Shown: positions 8,701 through 17,811, counted from the stretch's first letter. The stretch is DNA of 40,704 bases from Bacillus pinisoli (GCF_023036475.1 NZ_JAJQKI010000022.1:1-40704), one strand, 5' to 3'. Notes: a model not told the origin generated them from the sequence alone. Made by a program: numbers and translations.

Positions 8701-9543
8701 CTATTCGTTTTCTTCTGCAGCAATCGCATCTGCTTTCGTCTTATGAACAGTTCCAAAAGGATGTTCAGGTGGAGCATAAATAGAGTAAAGCTTAAGTGGT
8801 TGTTTGCCTGTATTGGTAAGATTATGCCACTTTCCAGCAGGTATTAAGATTGCGTAGTCATCATACACTTTCTTTTCATAATCAAGATTATCTTTACGAT
8901 CACCCATTTGAACTAGCCCCTGACCTTGTTCAATGCGAATGAACTGATCTAGATTTGGATGAGTCTCTAGCCCAATGTCCTCTCCAACCTTAATACTCAT
9001 TAACGTTACCTGTAAATGTTCTCCCGTCCATAAGGCTGTACGAAAGTTTCTATTTTTCTTTGTTACCTTTTCGATATCAACAACATATGGTTCACGGCCA
9101 TAATCTTTGATTGCCCTTGTAGCTTCAGAAGGTAAACCATTTTTAGTAGCTCGTAACAACACCTGTTGTACTTGTGGATGCTGCGTAAGAGTACAGATGT
9201 GTTGATATTCTTCTTGACCCTCTACCTCTAGTTCTTGAGCCTTCTCTAAACCTTCTTCGTAACGTTGGAAGCTGACTTGTTCGATTGTATAGGAAGGTTG
9301 TGTCCCTGTTACTTGAATATATAGATCAAAAAATTGTCTTAACTGATAGGATTTATATTCTAACAACTTTAGCATATCTTCTCGTTTCTGTTCGTCTGGT
9401 GCAATAGTAAGTAAGCGGCTATACAAATCAATGACAGAAGCTTCTCTTTTCATCCCATCTAGGATTCCTTCAACGACCTGTTGGTTTTCTTCAGGCATTA
9501 CATTTCGGAAATAGTTTTGATGATAATATGGATATTGATACAA
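8701..9543 (-). CDS. Ferritin-like domain fused to a cupin domain, function unknown
   Basis: 280 residues in two parts. Residues 1-150 are Tyr/Gln/Glu-rich helices (YQYPYYHQNYF start; MKREASVIDLYSRLL, EYKSYQLRQFF, GQEEYQH), resembling the small ferritin-like domains of Bacillus spore-coat or manganese-catalase relatives. Residues 165-265 form a cupin barrel: motif 1 is ETHPNLDQFIRIEQGQG, which keeps one His but has Asn where the second usually stands, and motif 2 is PAGKWHNLTN with the normal His and Asn. It starts with TTG after a GA-rich ribosome site and has its own terminator. It may be a metal-binding or coat-associated protein; no activity can be assigned. Confidence 0.7.
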   Translation of the reverse strand: MYQYPYYHQNYFRNVMPEENQQVVEGILDGMKREASVIDLYSRLLTIAPDEQKREDMLKLLEYKSYQLRQFFDLYIQVTGTQPSYTIEQVSFQRYEEGLEKAQELEVEGQEEYQHICTLTQHPQVQQVLLRATKNGLPSEATRAIKDYGREPYVVDIEKVTKKNRNFRTALWTGEHLQVTLMSIKVGEDIGLETHPNLDQFIRIEQGQGLVQMGDRKDNLDYEKKVYDDYAILIPAGKWHNLTNTGKQPLKLYSIYAPPEHPFGTVHKTKADAIAAEENE

Positions 9544-9633
9544 ACTCTCTCATTCCCCTCATAGGCATTTAACATCATCATATGCCTTTAAATTGGAATG
9601 GTACTTTATCCACTCTAAAAACCCATATTTTAT

Positions 9634-10584
9634 TTAGCTACTACAGCCGCCTCCACAACTAGAACAGCTCGAACCTCCCGAATCTCCACCGCCACCTGAA
9701 TCACTTCCACAAGCAAATCCAGAGCATGTAGTACCTCCACTAGGGGAATTCCCTTTTTGATATTCTTCAGGCACCACTTCACTCATATGGTCACGGAATT
9801 GGTCCTCCTCATAGATCGAGTAAGAGACTGCTGCACCTACAGCGTAAGAGTATAAGTGAGAATCAGTAGTCGAGTTATGAGAAGGTAATTTTGTTAATCC
9901 TTTATCATGTTGGTCTGCCTCAAGAATCTCCTGTTTCATTTTCTTGATTAAGTACTTTTTCACACCTGACCATTCTTCATTTTCTCTAAAATATTTAGCT
10001 AAAAGTTCATTCTCTGACATTCGCTTGAAATCTTCCAGTATTTCACGCTTAATAGGGTTCTGAAAAAACTGTCCCCAAATCATTCTGCTGTTACTTGTCA
10101 TTTCAAATAAACTAAGATAGACCCAATCAAAAAATGCTCTCTCCCCTGGTATCGGTGTAGAATCCATGGTGGGTGTATGGTGAAGGGTATCATGGTAGAA
10201 ATCCTTTGAAAACTTCTCATAGTCCCTCGTGAACATTAACATTTCATGCCAAATTTCATCAACATGATGACTAAACATCGGAACTGATTTTAAAAGACTA
10301 TTCATCACAAAATAACGTTTTAATTCAAACATCGCCCAGTCGAACTCATGATCCTTCCACTTCGGATGGCTCTGTAGGACACGATTTTTAACATTGTCTA
10401 AATAAGAATCCGTTAAGGTTTTTTCAAGCTTATTCACAATCGGAAAAGCATCTTTCACCTGAACCCCTAATTGCTCTGGAAGTGGCTGATCCTTAAGAGG
10501 CGCCTTCTTTCCAGCACCTATCACTACCATACCGATTAACATAAATGCACCAACAATCCCTGCTCCAATAAAAAAACCAGTCAT
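9634..10584 (-). CDS. Membrane-anchored GRDP-like protein with Gly/Ser/Cys-rich tail
   Basis: 316 residues, not firmly recognised. One N-terminal membrane segment (about 3-24) anchors a helical region of about 190 residues. This contains HHVDEIWHEMLMFTRDYEKF (106-125) followed by HDTLHHTP, a His/Trp pattern like the core of plant and bacterial glycine-rich-domain-containing proteins (GRDP, PF07173). The last 35 residues are nearly all Gly, Ser and Cys (SGGTTCSGFACGS...SSCSSCGGGCSS), with seven cysteines. Similar low-complexity tails end TIGR04222-type membrane proteins. It has a strong ribosome site, GGGGGGAAGG, before ATG. Role unknown. Confidence 0.65.
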   Translation of the reverse strand: MTGFFIGAGIVGAFMLIGMVVIGAGKKAPLKDQPLPEQLGVQVKDAFPIVNKLEKTLTDSYLDNVKNRVLQSHPKWKDHEFDWAMFELKRYFVMNSLLKSVPMFSHHVDEIWHEMLMFTRDYEKFSKDFYHDTLHHTPTMDSTPIPGERAFFDWVYLSLFEMTSNSRMIWGQFFQNPIKREILEDFKRMSENELLAKYFRENEEWSGVKKYLIKKMKQEILEADQHDKGLTKLPSHNSTTDSHLYSYAVGAAVSYSIYEEDQFRDHMSEVVPEEYQKGNSPSGGTTCSGFACGSDSGGGGDSGGSSCSSCGGGCSS

Positions 10585-10798
10585 GTCCTTCCCCCCTACT
10601 TGGAAAGTTTTTTCTTATATTAGTTTATACGGCTAGAAGACTCGATAGTTTCACTTCTTTTCCAGAAATTGATAGATGTAAAATTTAATACAAAGGTATT
10701 CTTGTCTCTTAAACAAAGTAGAAATGAAATTACTCTTATCTGAATATGCTGTATAAGCATCGATAACGGTCTTGATCATATAAAGGAGGGTATGTACC

Positions 10799-11626
10799 AT
10801 GGAATCCCTAAATGGAACATATATAGAAGTGGAACCTGGAATTGAATTATACGTGCAAGATGTTGGAACTGGAGACCCTATTGTCTTCATTCCAGGCTTT
10901 ACTTTTACAACAGCGGTATTTGCGGAGCAGATTAAGCACTTTTCTAAGACAAACCGTACAATAGTCCTTGATCCTAGAAGTCACGGCAGGTCTACTATGA
11001 CTGTTCACGGGAATGACTATGTGACACATGGTACAGATTTAAAAAAAGTACTAGATGCATTAAACATCACAGATGTAACTCTTGTTGGCTGGTCATTCGG
11101 TTGTTTAACGGCATGGGAATATATTCGTCAATCTGGAACGAGTCAAATCAAATCCCTTGTCTTGATTGATATGCCTCCAAAATCATTATCACTTCAACAA
11201 GATCAGGATTGGGTGGAAGGACCTCTAGATGACTTAGCTGTGGCCTATACGAACTACCTGCGCAATCCAAAAGGACAACGGGAATTTATTTCTGCATACG
11301 CTACTGGAGTCATGGTTCAACGAGAATTAAAGGAAGAAGAATTGACGTGGCTTGTGGAACAATCACTAAAAACACCGTATTATATTGCAGCCAACTTATT
11401 CTCCTCAGGGCTTTTCTCTGATTACCGCGAAGAGGCAACCCGTAGCAGTGAGTCAGTGCCAACTCTATTCATCGTCGCCGAACATTGGTCCCAAACCGCT
11501 ATTACCTACCTAAGTAAACTGACACCAAACGCGACCGTAGAGGTACTAGGAGGACATCTCATGTTTTGGGAGTATAGTCAAACGTTTAATGAGATGGTAG
11601 AGCAATTTTTAGACAAGAATAAATAA
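10799..11626 (+). CDS. Alpha/beta hydrolase
   Basis: 275-residue soluble hydrolase of the alpha/beta fold. The oxyanion-hole segment is FIPGFTFTT (about 30-38), LDPRSHGRS (58-65) is the typical second conserved turn, and the nucleophile Ser99 sits in GWSFG. The catalytic His is likely in LGGHLMFWEYS near the C terminus. The usual acid after strand 7 is not obvious: VAEHWS offers only Glu, so Asp in VLIDMPPKS may serve instead. There is no signal peptide. It has an AAGGAGGG ribosome site 7 bases before ATG and a strong terminator after the stop, so it is a single-gene unit. The substrate cannot be predicted. Confidence 0.8.
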   Translation: MESLNGTYIEVEPGIELYVQDVGTGDPIVFIPGFTFTTAVFAEQIKHFSKTNRTIVLDPRSHGRSTMTVHGNDYVTHGTDLKKVLDALNITDVTLVGWSFGCLTAWEYIRQSGTSQIKSLVLIDMPPKSLSLQQDQDWVEGPLDDLAVAYTNYLRNPKGQREFISAYATGVMVQRELKEEELTWLVEQSLKTPYYIAANLFSSGLFSDYREEATRSSESVPTLFIVAEHWSQTAITYLSKLTPNATVEVLGGHLMFWEYSQTFNEMVEQFLDKNK

Positions 11627-11673
11627 AAAAGTGGACGATTCTTAACTAAGATAGCAAGAATCGTCCAGTTTTT
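11625..11673 (+). terminator. Bidirectional terminator between hydrolase and DUF5661 genes
   Basis: TGGACGATTCTT (11632-11643) pairs with AAGAATCGTCCA (11656-11667). It is followed by GTTTTT on the plus strand and preceded by AAAAAA, which gives a T tract on the minus strand. The two flanking genes converge on it. Confidence 0.85.
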
Positions 11674-11712
11674 ACTCATTACATCATGTAATATAGAACC
11701 TGTCATCCACAG

Positions 11713-12111
11713 CTAAAAATTTTTCCAATACGCTGCTGCTTCCTCTTCTAATACTTTTAACCTTTTATAATAATCGGGAAATTCATTAAGATGAGCTAAT
11801 GCAATTTTACCAGTCGTAATAGGGTCATCCATCGTTACATTTGTTGGATAATACGTCCTGCCATGCTCAAGTTCAGTATTAACTCCCATCCAAAACTCAT
11901 CTAAATCAAACATAACCTTATTAAAATCAATACCTAAAAGTAAAGCAATGGCTGCTGCTTCTTCTCTAGTAAAACTAGTTTTAACGTTATTTGAAGAAGT
12001 TTCTCTATTTAATATGGGTTTAAACATAACTGAATTCTTGTGGGTACCGTTCATTCCATAACTAGAGTAACTCCTATGTGAATTCATGTGATAGGGATTG
12101 TAGCTATACAA
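11713..12111 (-). CDS. DUF5661 family protein, function unknown
   Basis: 132 residues from a TTG start at 12109-12111. That start is preferred over the in-frame GTG at 12118-12120 because AGGAG lies 8 bases upstream of TTG but overlaps the GTG. The first 35 residues are Ser/Tyr/Asn/His-rich and probably disordered. The rest matches the pattern I know for DUF5661: FTREEAAAIALLLGID, FDLDEFWMGVNTELEHG, then TNVTMDDPITTGKIALAHLN and EFPDYYKRL. No enzymatic motif is apparent. Confidence 0.75.
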   Translation of the reverse strand: MYSYNPYHMNSHRSYSSYGMNGTHKNSVMFKPILNRETSSNNVKTSFTREEAAAIALLLGIDFNKVMFDLDEFWMGVNTELEHGRTYYPTNVTMDDPITTGKIALAHLNEFPDYYKRLKVLEEEAAAYWKNF

Positions 12112-12218
12112 GATGATCACTCCTATAAAAAGTTAACTCCAGTATATGTTAATCAAATCCTAATGAGTATGTACGATTCCATTGTATTCCGAATCGTCCT
12201 TTACTGTATACTCTCTCC

Positions 12219-13709
12219 TCATTCGCTAGATTGAAGGGGTACTTTGGTACTGTTTAATAAATCTTTTAACTCTCTAATTCTTTGTTTTGAAACGAGGATA
12301 TATAGAATATCATCTTCCTTTATTTTTGTATCTCCATATGGTGTGATTAAGTCACCCTTACGGATAATAGCGCTAATTAATGAGTCTTTCGGTAACGTAA
12401 TTTCTTTTAACGGTTGGTTAAGGTATGCAGCTTGTTCTCCAACTACAAACTCAATCATTTCAGCATTTGCTTTCCCGATGGAGACAAGCTCTAACGTATG
12501 AGGTGCTTCTACTTTTTTGGGTCCATTCAAACCTAATTTTTCGGCAATAACTGAAATGGTCGACCCTTGGATTAAGGCTGAAGTTAATACGACGAAAAAT
12601 ACAACATTGAAAAATAATTGACTATTTTCAAGTCCCATCGTCATCGGAAACGTAGCAAGAACGATAGGTACAGCTCCCTTTAATCCGGCCCATGAAAGGA
12701 AAACTTTTTCCTTTATGTCGAATCCCATCCTAAGTGTAGAAAGGAAAACTGAAACAGGACGTGCGATGAAAATAAGTATAATAGATAATAGTAAACCTTT
12801 AAAAATAATATCTACATTTAGGAATTGTGCTGGGAACACGAGCAAACCTAAAATGATGAACATAAGAATTTGCATCATCCAAGCAAACCCCTCATTAAAC
12901 CTGAAAATCGAATGTCGATAAGTTAAATCCCTGTTACCAATAACAAGCGCCGCGATGTAAACAGCTAACAGACCGCTTGCTCCAAATAAATCAGTTAAGC
13001 TATAGGTTAATAACGCGAAGGCAAGAGCAAAGATTGGATAGAGACCACTGGAATCTAAATTAATTTTATTGATTGCAACACTCGCAATACGTCCAAATAA
13101 ATAACCAAGTACTAATCCCATCCCCATCTGCCAAATAAAGGAGCCTATCAGTAGAAAGTAAGAAGGATTGTCTGCAGTCATCAATTCAATCAGGGACAAA
13201 GTTAAGAACATCGCCATTGGATCATTTGTTCCTGACTCTGCTTCAAGAGTAGAACCTAATTTATCTTTTATGTTTTGCCCCTTTAACACTGCAAAAATAG
13301 CCGCAGCATCTGTGGAACCAACAATTGCTCCAAATAGGAGACCTTCCAGCCAAGAAACATTAAAAATTAGTTTAGCCGCAACGGCTACGACGATTGTTGT
13401 TAGTAAAACACCAATAGTAGCGAGAGATAATGAAGGAGTAAGGACGGGCTTTACTGATGACCACTTTGTTTGTAAACCACCTTCAAAGAGAATCACAATT
13501 AACGCAAATAGACCGATTAACTGTGTCAATTTAGCATTTTCAAAGTGTATTAACCCAAGCCCATCGCTCCCCATAATCATACCTACCATTAAGAAAAGGA
13601 CAAGCGCAGGTACACCTAGCCGTGTGGAAAACTTGGTCGTCAGAACACCAATAATTAAAAGAAGAGCCGTAAGTAAAATAAAATAATCAATATTTATCTG
13701 GTCTAACAT
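12219..13709 (-). CDS. Potassium/proton antiporter, CPA family with C-terminal RCK_C domain (NhaP2/CvrA type)
   Basis: 496-residue membrane transporter. About 12-13 membrane segments span residues 5-390, with hallmark stretches FEGGLQTKW (about 75-83), GAIVGSTDAAAIFAVL (about 127-142) and the SGTNDPMAMF segment with the conserved Asn-Asp pair in the ion-binding core. Residues 405-485 form a TrkA-C/RCK_C regulatory domain, which usually senses a nucleotide or cation in the cytoplasm. This layout matches NhaP2/CvrA potassium-proton antiporters, so potassium export at high pH or high potassium is the likely role. It is a single-gene unit with a GGGGGAGG ribosome site. Confidence 0.85.
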   Translation of the reverse strand: MLDQINIDYFILLTALLLIIGVLTTKFSTRLGVPALVLFLMVGMIMGSDGLGLIHFENAKLTQLIGLFALIVILFEGGLQTKWSSVKPVLTPSLSLATIGVLLTTIVVAVAAKLIFNVSWLEGLLFGAIVGSTDAAAIFAVLKGQNIKDKLGSTLEAESGTNDPMAMFLTLSLIELMTADNPSYFLLIGSFIWQMGMGLVLGYLFGRIASVAINKINLDSSGLYPIFALAFALLTYSLTDLFGASGLLAVYIAALVIGNRDLTYRHSIFRFNEGFAWMMQILMFIILGLLVFPAQFLNVDIIFKGLLLSIILIFIARPVSVFLSTLRMGFDIKEKVFLSWAGLKGAVPIVLATFPMTMGLENSQLFFNVVFFVVLTSALIQGSTISVIAEKLGLNGPKKVEAPHTLELVSIGKANAEMIEFVVGEQAAYLNQPLKEITLPKDSLISAIIRKGDLITPYGDTKIKEDDILYILVSKQRIRELKDLLNSTKVPLQSSE

Positions 13710-13889
13710 GTTACCCTCCCCCGTAATTGCTATTTACATAACTATTTTATCTGAATGAAATTTTTAACATCTTTAATAGGTACAAGTACTCTTTATCATA
13801 CCTCTGTGTTAGTTACTTAATTAAAATAACATATATTATGTAGAATTAAGTCATTTATGCTTATGGACCTAGGAGGCTTTATATACAAA

Positions 13890-13922
13890 ATAAAAAGAGT
13901 ACGCAGCTATTGCGCACTCTTT
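13890..13922 (-). terminator. Terminator of the iron ABC transporter operon
   Basis: On the minus strand AAAGAGTGCGCA and TGCGTACTCTTTTTATTTT form a hairpin with one mismatch and a T-rich tail, 24 bases after the ATPase stop. Confidence 0.82.
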
Positions 13923-13945
13923 AATCTGTCTTACAGTTATTCAAT

Positions 13946-14671
13946 TTAAAAAGTTTTTTTATTTATTTGATTTACCCGGTTGACTTGAGTATAGGGCAAC
14001 AAATTGTCGGGAGCCCCTTTCCAAATGGTCTTCCCATTTTCTAGATAGATGATCTCATCAGCAAGTACCTTTGCATCTTCTTGATCATGAGTAACAAATA
14101 TGGAGGTAATCCCTGTTTGTTTTAATATTTCTCTTAGCTCATCTCTAATTCTAATTTGCAGATACGTATCAAGATTACTAAATGGTTCATCAAATACTAA
14201 TAGAGAAGGAGCTGGAGCTAATGCCCTTGCAAGGGCAACACGTTGTTGCTGGCCTCCACTTAACTCATAAGGATAACGGTCCCTATACTTCGACAGGTTT
14301 ACTAAAGACAGCATTTCATCTATTCTTTCTTTCTTCTCTTTTTTGCTCATCTTTCGTAAACCATACTTTATATTATTAGCAACTGTCATATGAGGAAATA
14401 GCGCATAGTCTTGAAACACCATACCAACTTCTCTTTTTTCAGGTGGGATGAAAGTCACTTCATCAAAAATAGTGCGGTTGTTAATTGATATAGAGCCACT
14501 ATTGGGTATTTCTAATCCAGTTACTAATCTTAATATGGTACTTTTCCCACTTCCACTTTCACCGAGAATGGAGACAATTTCTCCTTTTTCTATTTGTAAA
14601 GAGAAGTCCTTAATAGTTGGTTCGATAGCATTTTTATATTTATATTGTAAGTTCTTTATTTCTACAAACAT
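13946..14671 (-). CDS. fbpC: Ferric iron ABC transporter, ATPase subunit
   Basis: Cytoplasmic ATPase, 241 residues, that powers iron uptake with the permease and binding protein upstream. Motifs: Walker A GESGSGKST (about 36-44), Q-loop VFQDYALFPHMTV, signature LSGGQQQRVALARAL (about 136-150), Walker B LLVFDEPFSNLD and H-loop FVTHDQEDA. Many FbpC proteins are about 350 residues with a C-terminal TOBE domain. Here the chain ends soon after the ABC core, so that regulatory domain is absent. The start codon overlaps the last base of the permease gene, which indicates coupling. Confidence 0.9.
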   Translation of the reverse strand: MFVEIKNLQYKYKNAIEPTIKDFSLQIEKGEIVSILGESGSGKSTILRLVTGLEIPNSGSISINNRTIFDEVTFIPPEKREVGMVFQDYALFPHMTVANNIKYGLRKMSKKEKKERIDEMLSLVNLSKYRDRYPYELSGGQQQRVALARALAPAPSLLVFDEPFSNLDTYLQIRIRDELREILKQTGITSIFVTHDQEDAKVLADEIIYLENGKTIWKGAPDNLLPYTQVNRVNQINKKTF

Positions 14672-16332
14672 TAGCTTTGTCCCTCCTTATCGAGCACTTT
14701 ATGAAAGAAGAAGATACAGATCCCACTTAAGAAGATAATTAACATAGATGCCGATGCTGCTTCACTAATCATTTCATCATTCGCGTATTGGAATGCCTTG
14801 GTCGCTAAAGTATGAAAGTTAAAAGGCTGTAATAGCATGGTAAGTGGAAGTTCTTTTAAAATATCAACAAAGACAAGAATAAATCCACCCATAATCGCTC
14901 CACGGATCATCGGTATATCTACACGGAAAAAAGTTCTGATAGTTGATGCTCCTAGGATTCTCGATGCTTCGGTAAAACTTGAGCCAACCTTCTCAAAGCC
15001 TGCTTCAATTGAGTTATATCCAACCGCAAGAAAACGGATTACGTATGCTGAAATTAACATAATCACACTTGTTCTAAAAACAATGATTGGATTTTCACCA
15101 AAAAAAGCAAATATGGAGTAAATCCATTGATCTAATGCTAAGAAAATTGTGATAACACCAATTGCGATGATAGCCCCTGGGACAGAGTATCCTAATACAG
15201 TGATTTTCGAGAATACTTTAGGAACCACCCCTTGGTGAATTCGAGTGTAATTTGCAATAATTAGCCCTATTAAAACTACAATTATGGCGGAAATCGACGC
15301 AGCAAAAAACGAATTTTTTACAAGCACTATAAATTCAATTGTTAATATTCTTCTATAAGTCATAAAAATCCAATGGATGAGTTGAACCACCGGAATTGCA
15401 AAAGCAAAGGTGAAAATTAGTAAGCAGTAAACCGTTAATAGCCACCCCTTAAAACCATCTACCCTCTTAGCTTGAATGGGTCTAACCTTGGTTGTTGTAT
15501 AACTAAATCTTTTTCTCCCTCTAAGAAACTTTTCTAAGAGAAGTATGGCTATAACTACAACCATAAGTGTTCCAGCTAATTTAAATGCAGAATCAATATC
15601 GTCCATCGCAAACCATGTTTGAAAAATAGAAGTAATAAACGTTTGAATTCCATAGTATTTTACGACGCCATAATCATTAATGACCTCTAGCATAACAATC
15701 GTGACTCCACCTACAATAGCAGCTCTTGATATCGGTAGAATGACACGGAAAAATATTTCAAACGGTCCTCCACCTAGAAGCCTAGCATTTTCAATAATAG
15801 AAGCAGACTGATTTTGAAAAAAGCTCTTTGTTATTACAAATACATAGGGAAATAAAAACATAGTGAAAATAAAAATTGCCCCTGGCATCGTCATAATATT
15901 GAAGTAGTCCTGGTTTACGTTTATATTAAATTGATTTCTTAATGTTGATTGAATAACCCCTGTGTAATTCAACATCCCATGATACGTATAGGCACCAATA
16001 AAAGGAGGAATTGCTAACGGTAGGATTAGCCCCCATCTAAAAAAATTTCGAAAAGGGAATTGATAAACCGTTACAACCCACGCCAAACTCGTTCCAATAA
16101 TGGTTGTTAATAAACCGGTAATGGTCATTAACACTAAAGTATTAGAAATAATATCTAATAATAAGTAGTCTTTTATATGTTGCCAGTTCTCATTCGGGGG
16201 TGAAAAGAAATGAGTGGCTATTAAAAGATTGGGTAACAAAATAAGCAGAACAAATACAAAACTAAGAATTGCCCATATATTAAGTTGACGTTTCGCTTGA
16301 TGTACTAGCCTCACTTTTAGCACTTCCTTCAC
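14671..16332 (-). CDS. fbpB: Ferric iron ABC transporter, fused two-domain permease
   Basis: 553-residue membrane protein with two homologous halves of about six segments each, the usual form of FbpB. Each half carries an EAA loop that docks the ATPase: ENARLLGGGPFEIFFRVILP (about 188-207) and EASRILGASTIRTFFRVDIP (about 460-480). It lies between the binding protein gene, about 150 bases upstream, and the ATPase gene it overlaps. Iron specificity is inferred from the binding protein and the Fur sites, not from the permease itself. Confidence 0.9.
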   Translation of the reverse strand: MKEVLKVRLVHQAKRQLNIWAILSFVFVLLILLPNLLIATHFFSPPNENWQHIKDYLLLDIISNTLVLMTITGLLTTIIGTSLAWVVTVYQFPFRNFFRWGLILPLAIPPFIGAYTYHGMLNYTGVIQSTLRNQFNINVNQDYFNIMTMPGAIFIFTMFLFPYVFVITKSFFQNQSASIIENARLLGGGPFEIFFRVILPISRAAIVGGVTIVMLEVINDYGVVKYYGIQTFITSIFQTWFAMDDIDSAFKLAGTLMVVVIAILLLEKFLRGRKRFSYTTTKVRPIQAKRVDGFKGWLLTVYCLLIFTFAFAIPVVQLIHWIFMTYRRILTIEFIVLVKNSFFAASISAIIVVLIGLIIANYTRIHQGVVPKVFSKITVLGYSVPGAIIAIGVITIFLALDQWIYSIFAFFGENPIIVFRTSVIMLISAYVIRFLAVGYNSIEAGFEKVGSSFTEASRILGASTIRTFFRVDIPMIRGAIMGGFILVFVDILKELPLTMLLQPFNFHTLATKAFQYANDEMISEAASASMLIIFLSGICIFFFHKVLDKEGQS

Positions 16333-16425
16333 TAGTAAACACTATAAAAATAGTAATCTCGATACCACATCTTAAGTGTAGCAGAAAATCCAATTGCAAG
16401 TGAATATCATTTTCAACTTAGCTCC

Positions 16426-16470
16426 TAAAACATGAAACCGCACCCCAAATATTTAGAGTACGGTTTCATA
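16426..16470 (-). terminator. Hairpin between binding protein and permease genes (possible attenuator)
   Basis: On the minus strand ATGAAACCG...CGGTTTCAT (16461-16469 and 16433-16440) is followed by GTTTTAGG, a weak T tail. Such hairpins between the binding protein and permease genes often give a large excess of the first product. That role is inferred here. Confidence 0.55.
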
Positions 16471-16481
16471 ACTATTATCTA

Positions 16482-17594
16482 TTATTTCCAGCCAACTTCA
16501 TTAAAGATTTGGATTGCACGAGCGTTGTTTTCACCTAAAATTGTTAGGTTAATATCTTGCTCCTTAAACTCTCCCCAAGATTTTAGTGTTTCAGAAGCTT
16601 CTACAGCCTCATTTACAGGATACTCATTATTTCCTTCTGCAAATGCTGCTTGTGCTTCTTCACCTGATAAGAACTCAAGAAACGCAATGGCATTTTCTAC
16701 ATTTTTAGCATGCTTCGTAACAGAAGCCCCACTAATATTAATGTGTGTTCCGGTTGTATCTTGGTTAGGGAAGAAAATTCCAACCTGCTCTCCAATTTTC
16801 ACTTCTTCTTGGTTCGTTGAATTTAGTAGTCTTCCCACATAATATGTGTTAGAAATGGCAATATCTCCTTCACCAGCAACTACCGCTTTCACCTGGTCTG
16901 TATCTCCACCTTGTGGTTCTCTCGCCATGTTTGCTAGTATACCAGCAGCCCATTCTTTTGCTTGTTCTTCACCATTTAATTCTATAAATGAAGCTACTAA
17001 AGATTGGTTGTAGATATTTTCTGACGAACGTATTAGAACTTTTCCTTGCCACTTAGCATCTGTTAATGCTTCATACGTTGATAACTCTGAAGGATCTACA
17101 CGATCTTTTGAATACACAATTACACGAGCACGTTTTGTTAAACCAAACCATTCATTATCAACATCACGTAATTTTTCTGGTATATTTGTTGCTAACACAT
17201 CACTAGTAACAGATTGTGTTAAGCCTTTTTCCTTTAAACGGGCTAAATTACCAGCATCTGCAGTTAAAAATACATCTGCTTCAGTAGCTTCAGCTTCACG
17301 CTCAAGACGTTCCATTAGTTCACTACCATCACCTTGAATAACATTCACTTTAATACCTGTTTGTTCTTCAAACTTTTTATAAAGTTCTGTATCTGTATCA
17401 TAATGTCTGCTTGTATAAAGGTTTACTACGCCTTTATCCTTTACTTCCTCTTTTGAACTGGACTCAGTTGATTCTTTTTTTACTTCTGCTTTCTCTGGTT
17501 CAGATGTTTTTTCATCTGTCTGCGCACAACCTACTGCAAAGATGAGTGTAAGCGACATGACTACAAATAACAAAAATTTAAAAGGCATTTTCAT
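16482..17594 (-). CDS. fbpA: Ferric iron ABC transporter, lipoprotein substrate-binding subunit
   Basis: 370-residue lipoprotein that captures ferric iron outside the membrane. The start chosen is ATG at 17592-17594, because AGGGGG lies 7 bases before it and it opens a normal signal peptide, MKMPFKFLLFVVMSLTLIFA. A lipobox AVGC follows, with the lipidated Cys at about 23. Then comes a low-complexity Glu/Lys/Ser linker and a type 2 periplasmic-binding fold. NLYTSRHYDTDTELY supplies one conserved Tyr and ISNTYYVGRLL the Tyr-Tyr pair that binds Fe(III) in FbpA/FutA proteins. It is the first gene of the operon, behind a promoter with two Fur boxes. Confidence 0.92.
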   Translation of the reverse strand: MKMPFKFLLFVVMSLTLIFAVGCAQTDEKTSEPEKAEVKKESTESSSKEEVKDKGVVNLYTSRHYDTDTELYKKFEEQTGIKVNVIQGDGSELMERLEREAEATEADVFLTADAGNLARLKEKGLTQSVTSDVLATNIPEKLRDVDNEWFGLTKRARVIVYSKDRVDPSELSTYEALTDAKWQGKVLIRSSENIYNQSLVASFIELNGEEQAKEWAAGILANMAREPQGGDTDQVKAVVAGEGDIAISNTYYVGRLLNSTNQEEVKIGEQVGIFFPNQDTTGTHINISGASVTKHAKNVENAIAFLEFLSGEEAQAAFAEGNNEYPVNEAVEASETLKSWGEFKEQDINLTILGENNARAIQIFNEVGWK

Positions 17595-17626
17595 GTTTTT
17601 TCCCCCTATGTAAAATAACTTAATAA

Positions 17627-17641
17627 TGATATTCATTATCA
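17627..17641 (-). promoter_or_regulatory. Fur box, downstream copy
   Basis: TGATATTCATTATCA matches the 7-1-7 Fur consensus TGATAATNATTATCA at all but one of the 14 defined positions. It lies between the promoter and the fbpA start, where bound Fur would block transcription when iron is plentiful. Confidence 0.85.
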
Positions 17642-17659
17642 TTAACTATCTTACCATGA

Positions 17660-17688
17660 AGTATACTAGTAATGATAATCAATGTCAA
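17660..17688 (-). promoter_or_regulatory. SigA promoter of the iron transporter operon
   Basis: On the minus strand a perfect -35 TTGACA (17683-17688), 17-bp spacer, -10 TATACT (17660-17665). The upstream Fur box covers the -35 and part of the spacer. Confidence 0.87.
17673..17687 (-). promoter_or_regulatory. Fur box, upstream copy over the -35
   Basis: TGATAATCAATGTCA matches the Fur 7-1-7 consensus with two mismatches and overlaps the promoter -35. With the other box, 46 bp away, it forms a double operator. Confidence 0.75.
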
Positions 17689-17811
17689 TTAGATTTGCTA
17701 AAATTTTTAACTTACGATGGAAGAACTAATAGGATCGACTCTGATAGTGTTAGTGAGAAGGTACTATTAATTCTTACCATTATTATTTTATTTCACTTGG
17801 CTTCCCCAATT

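Noticed and set aside
10651..10890. Minus-strand frame of 79 codons upstream of the alpha/beta hydrolase
   Set aside because: It overlaps the hydrolase start and ribosome site on the other strand and has no start signal of its own.
13168..13686. Plus-strand frame of 172 codons inside the antiporter gene
   Set aside because: It is an antisense shadow of a clear membrane protein gene, with no ribosome site and Ser/Pro/Asn/Ile-rich composition typical of such shadows.
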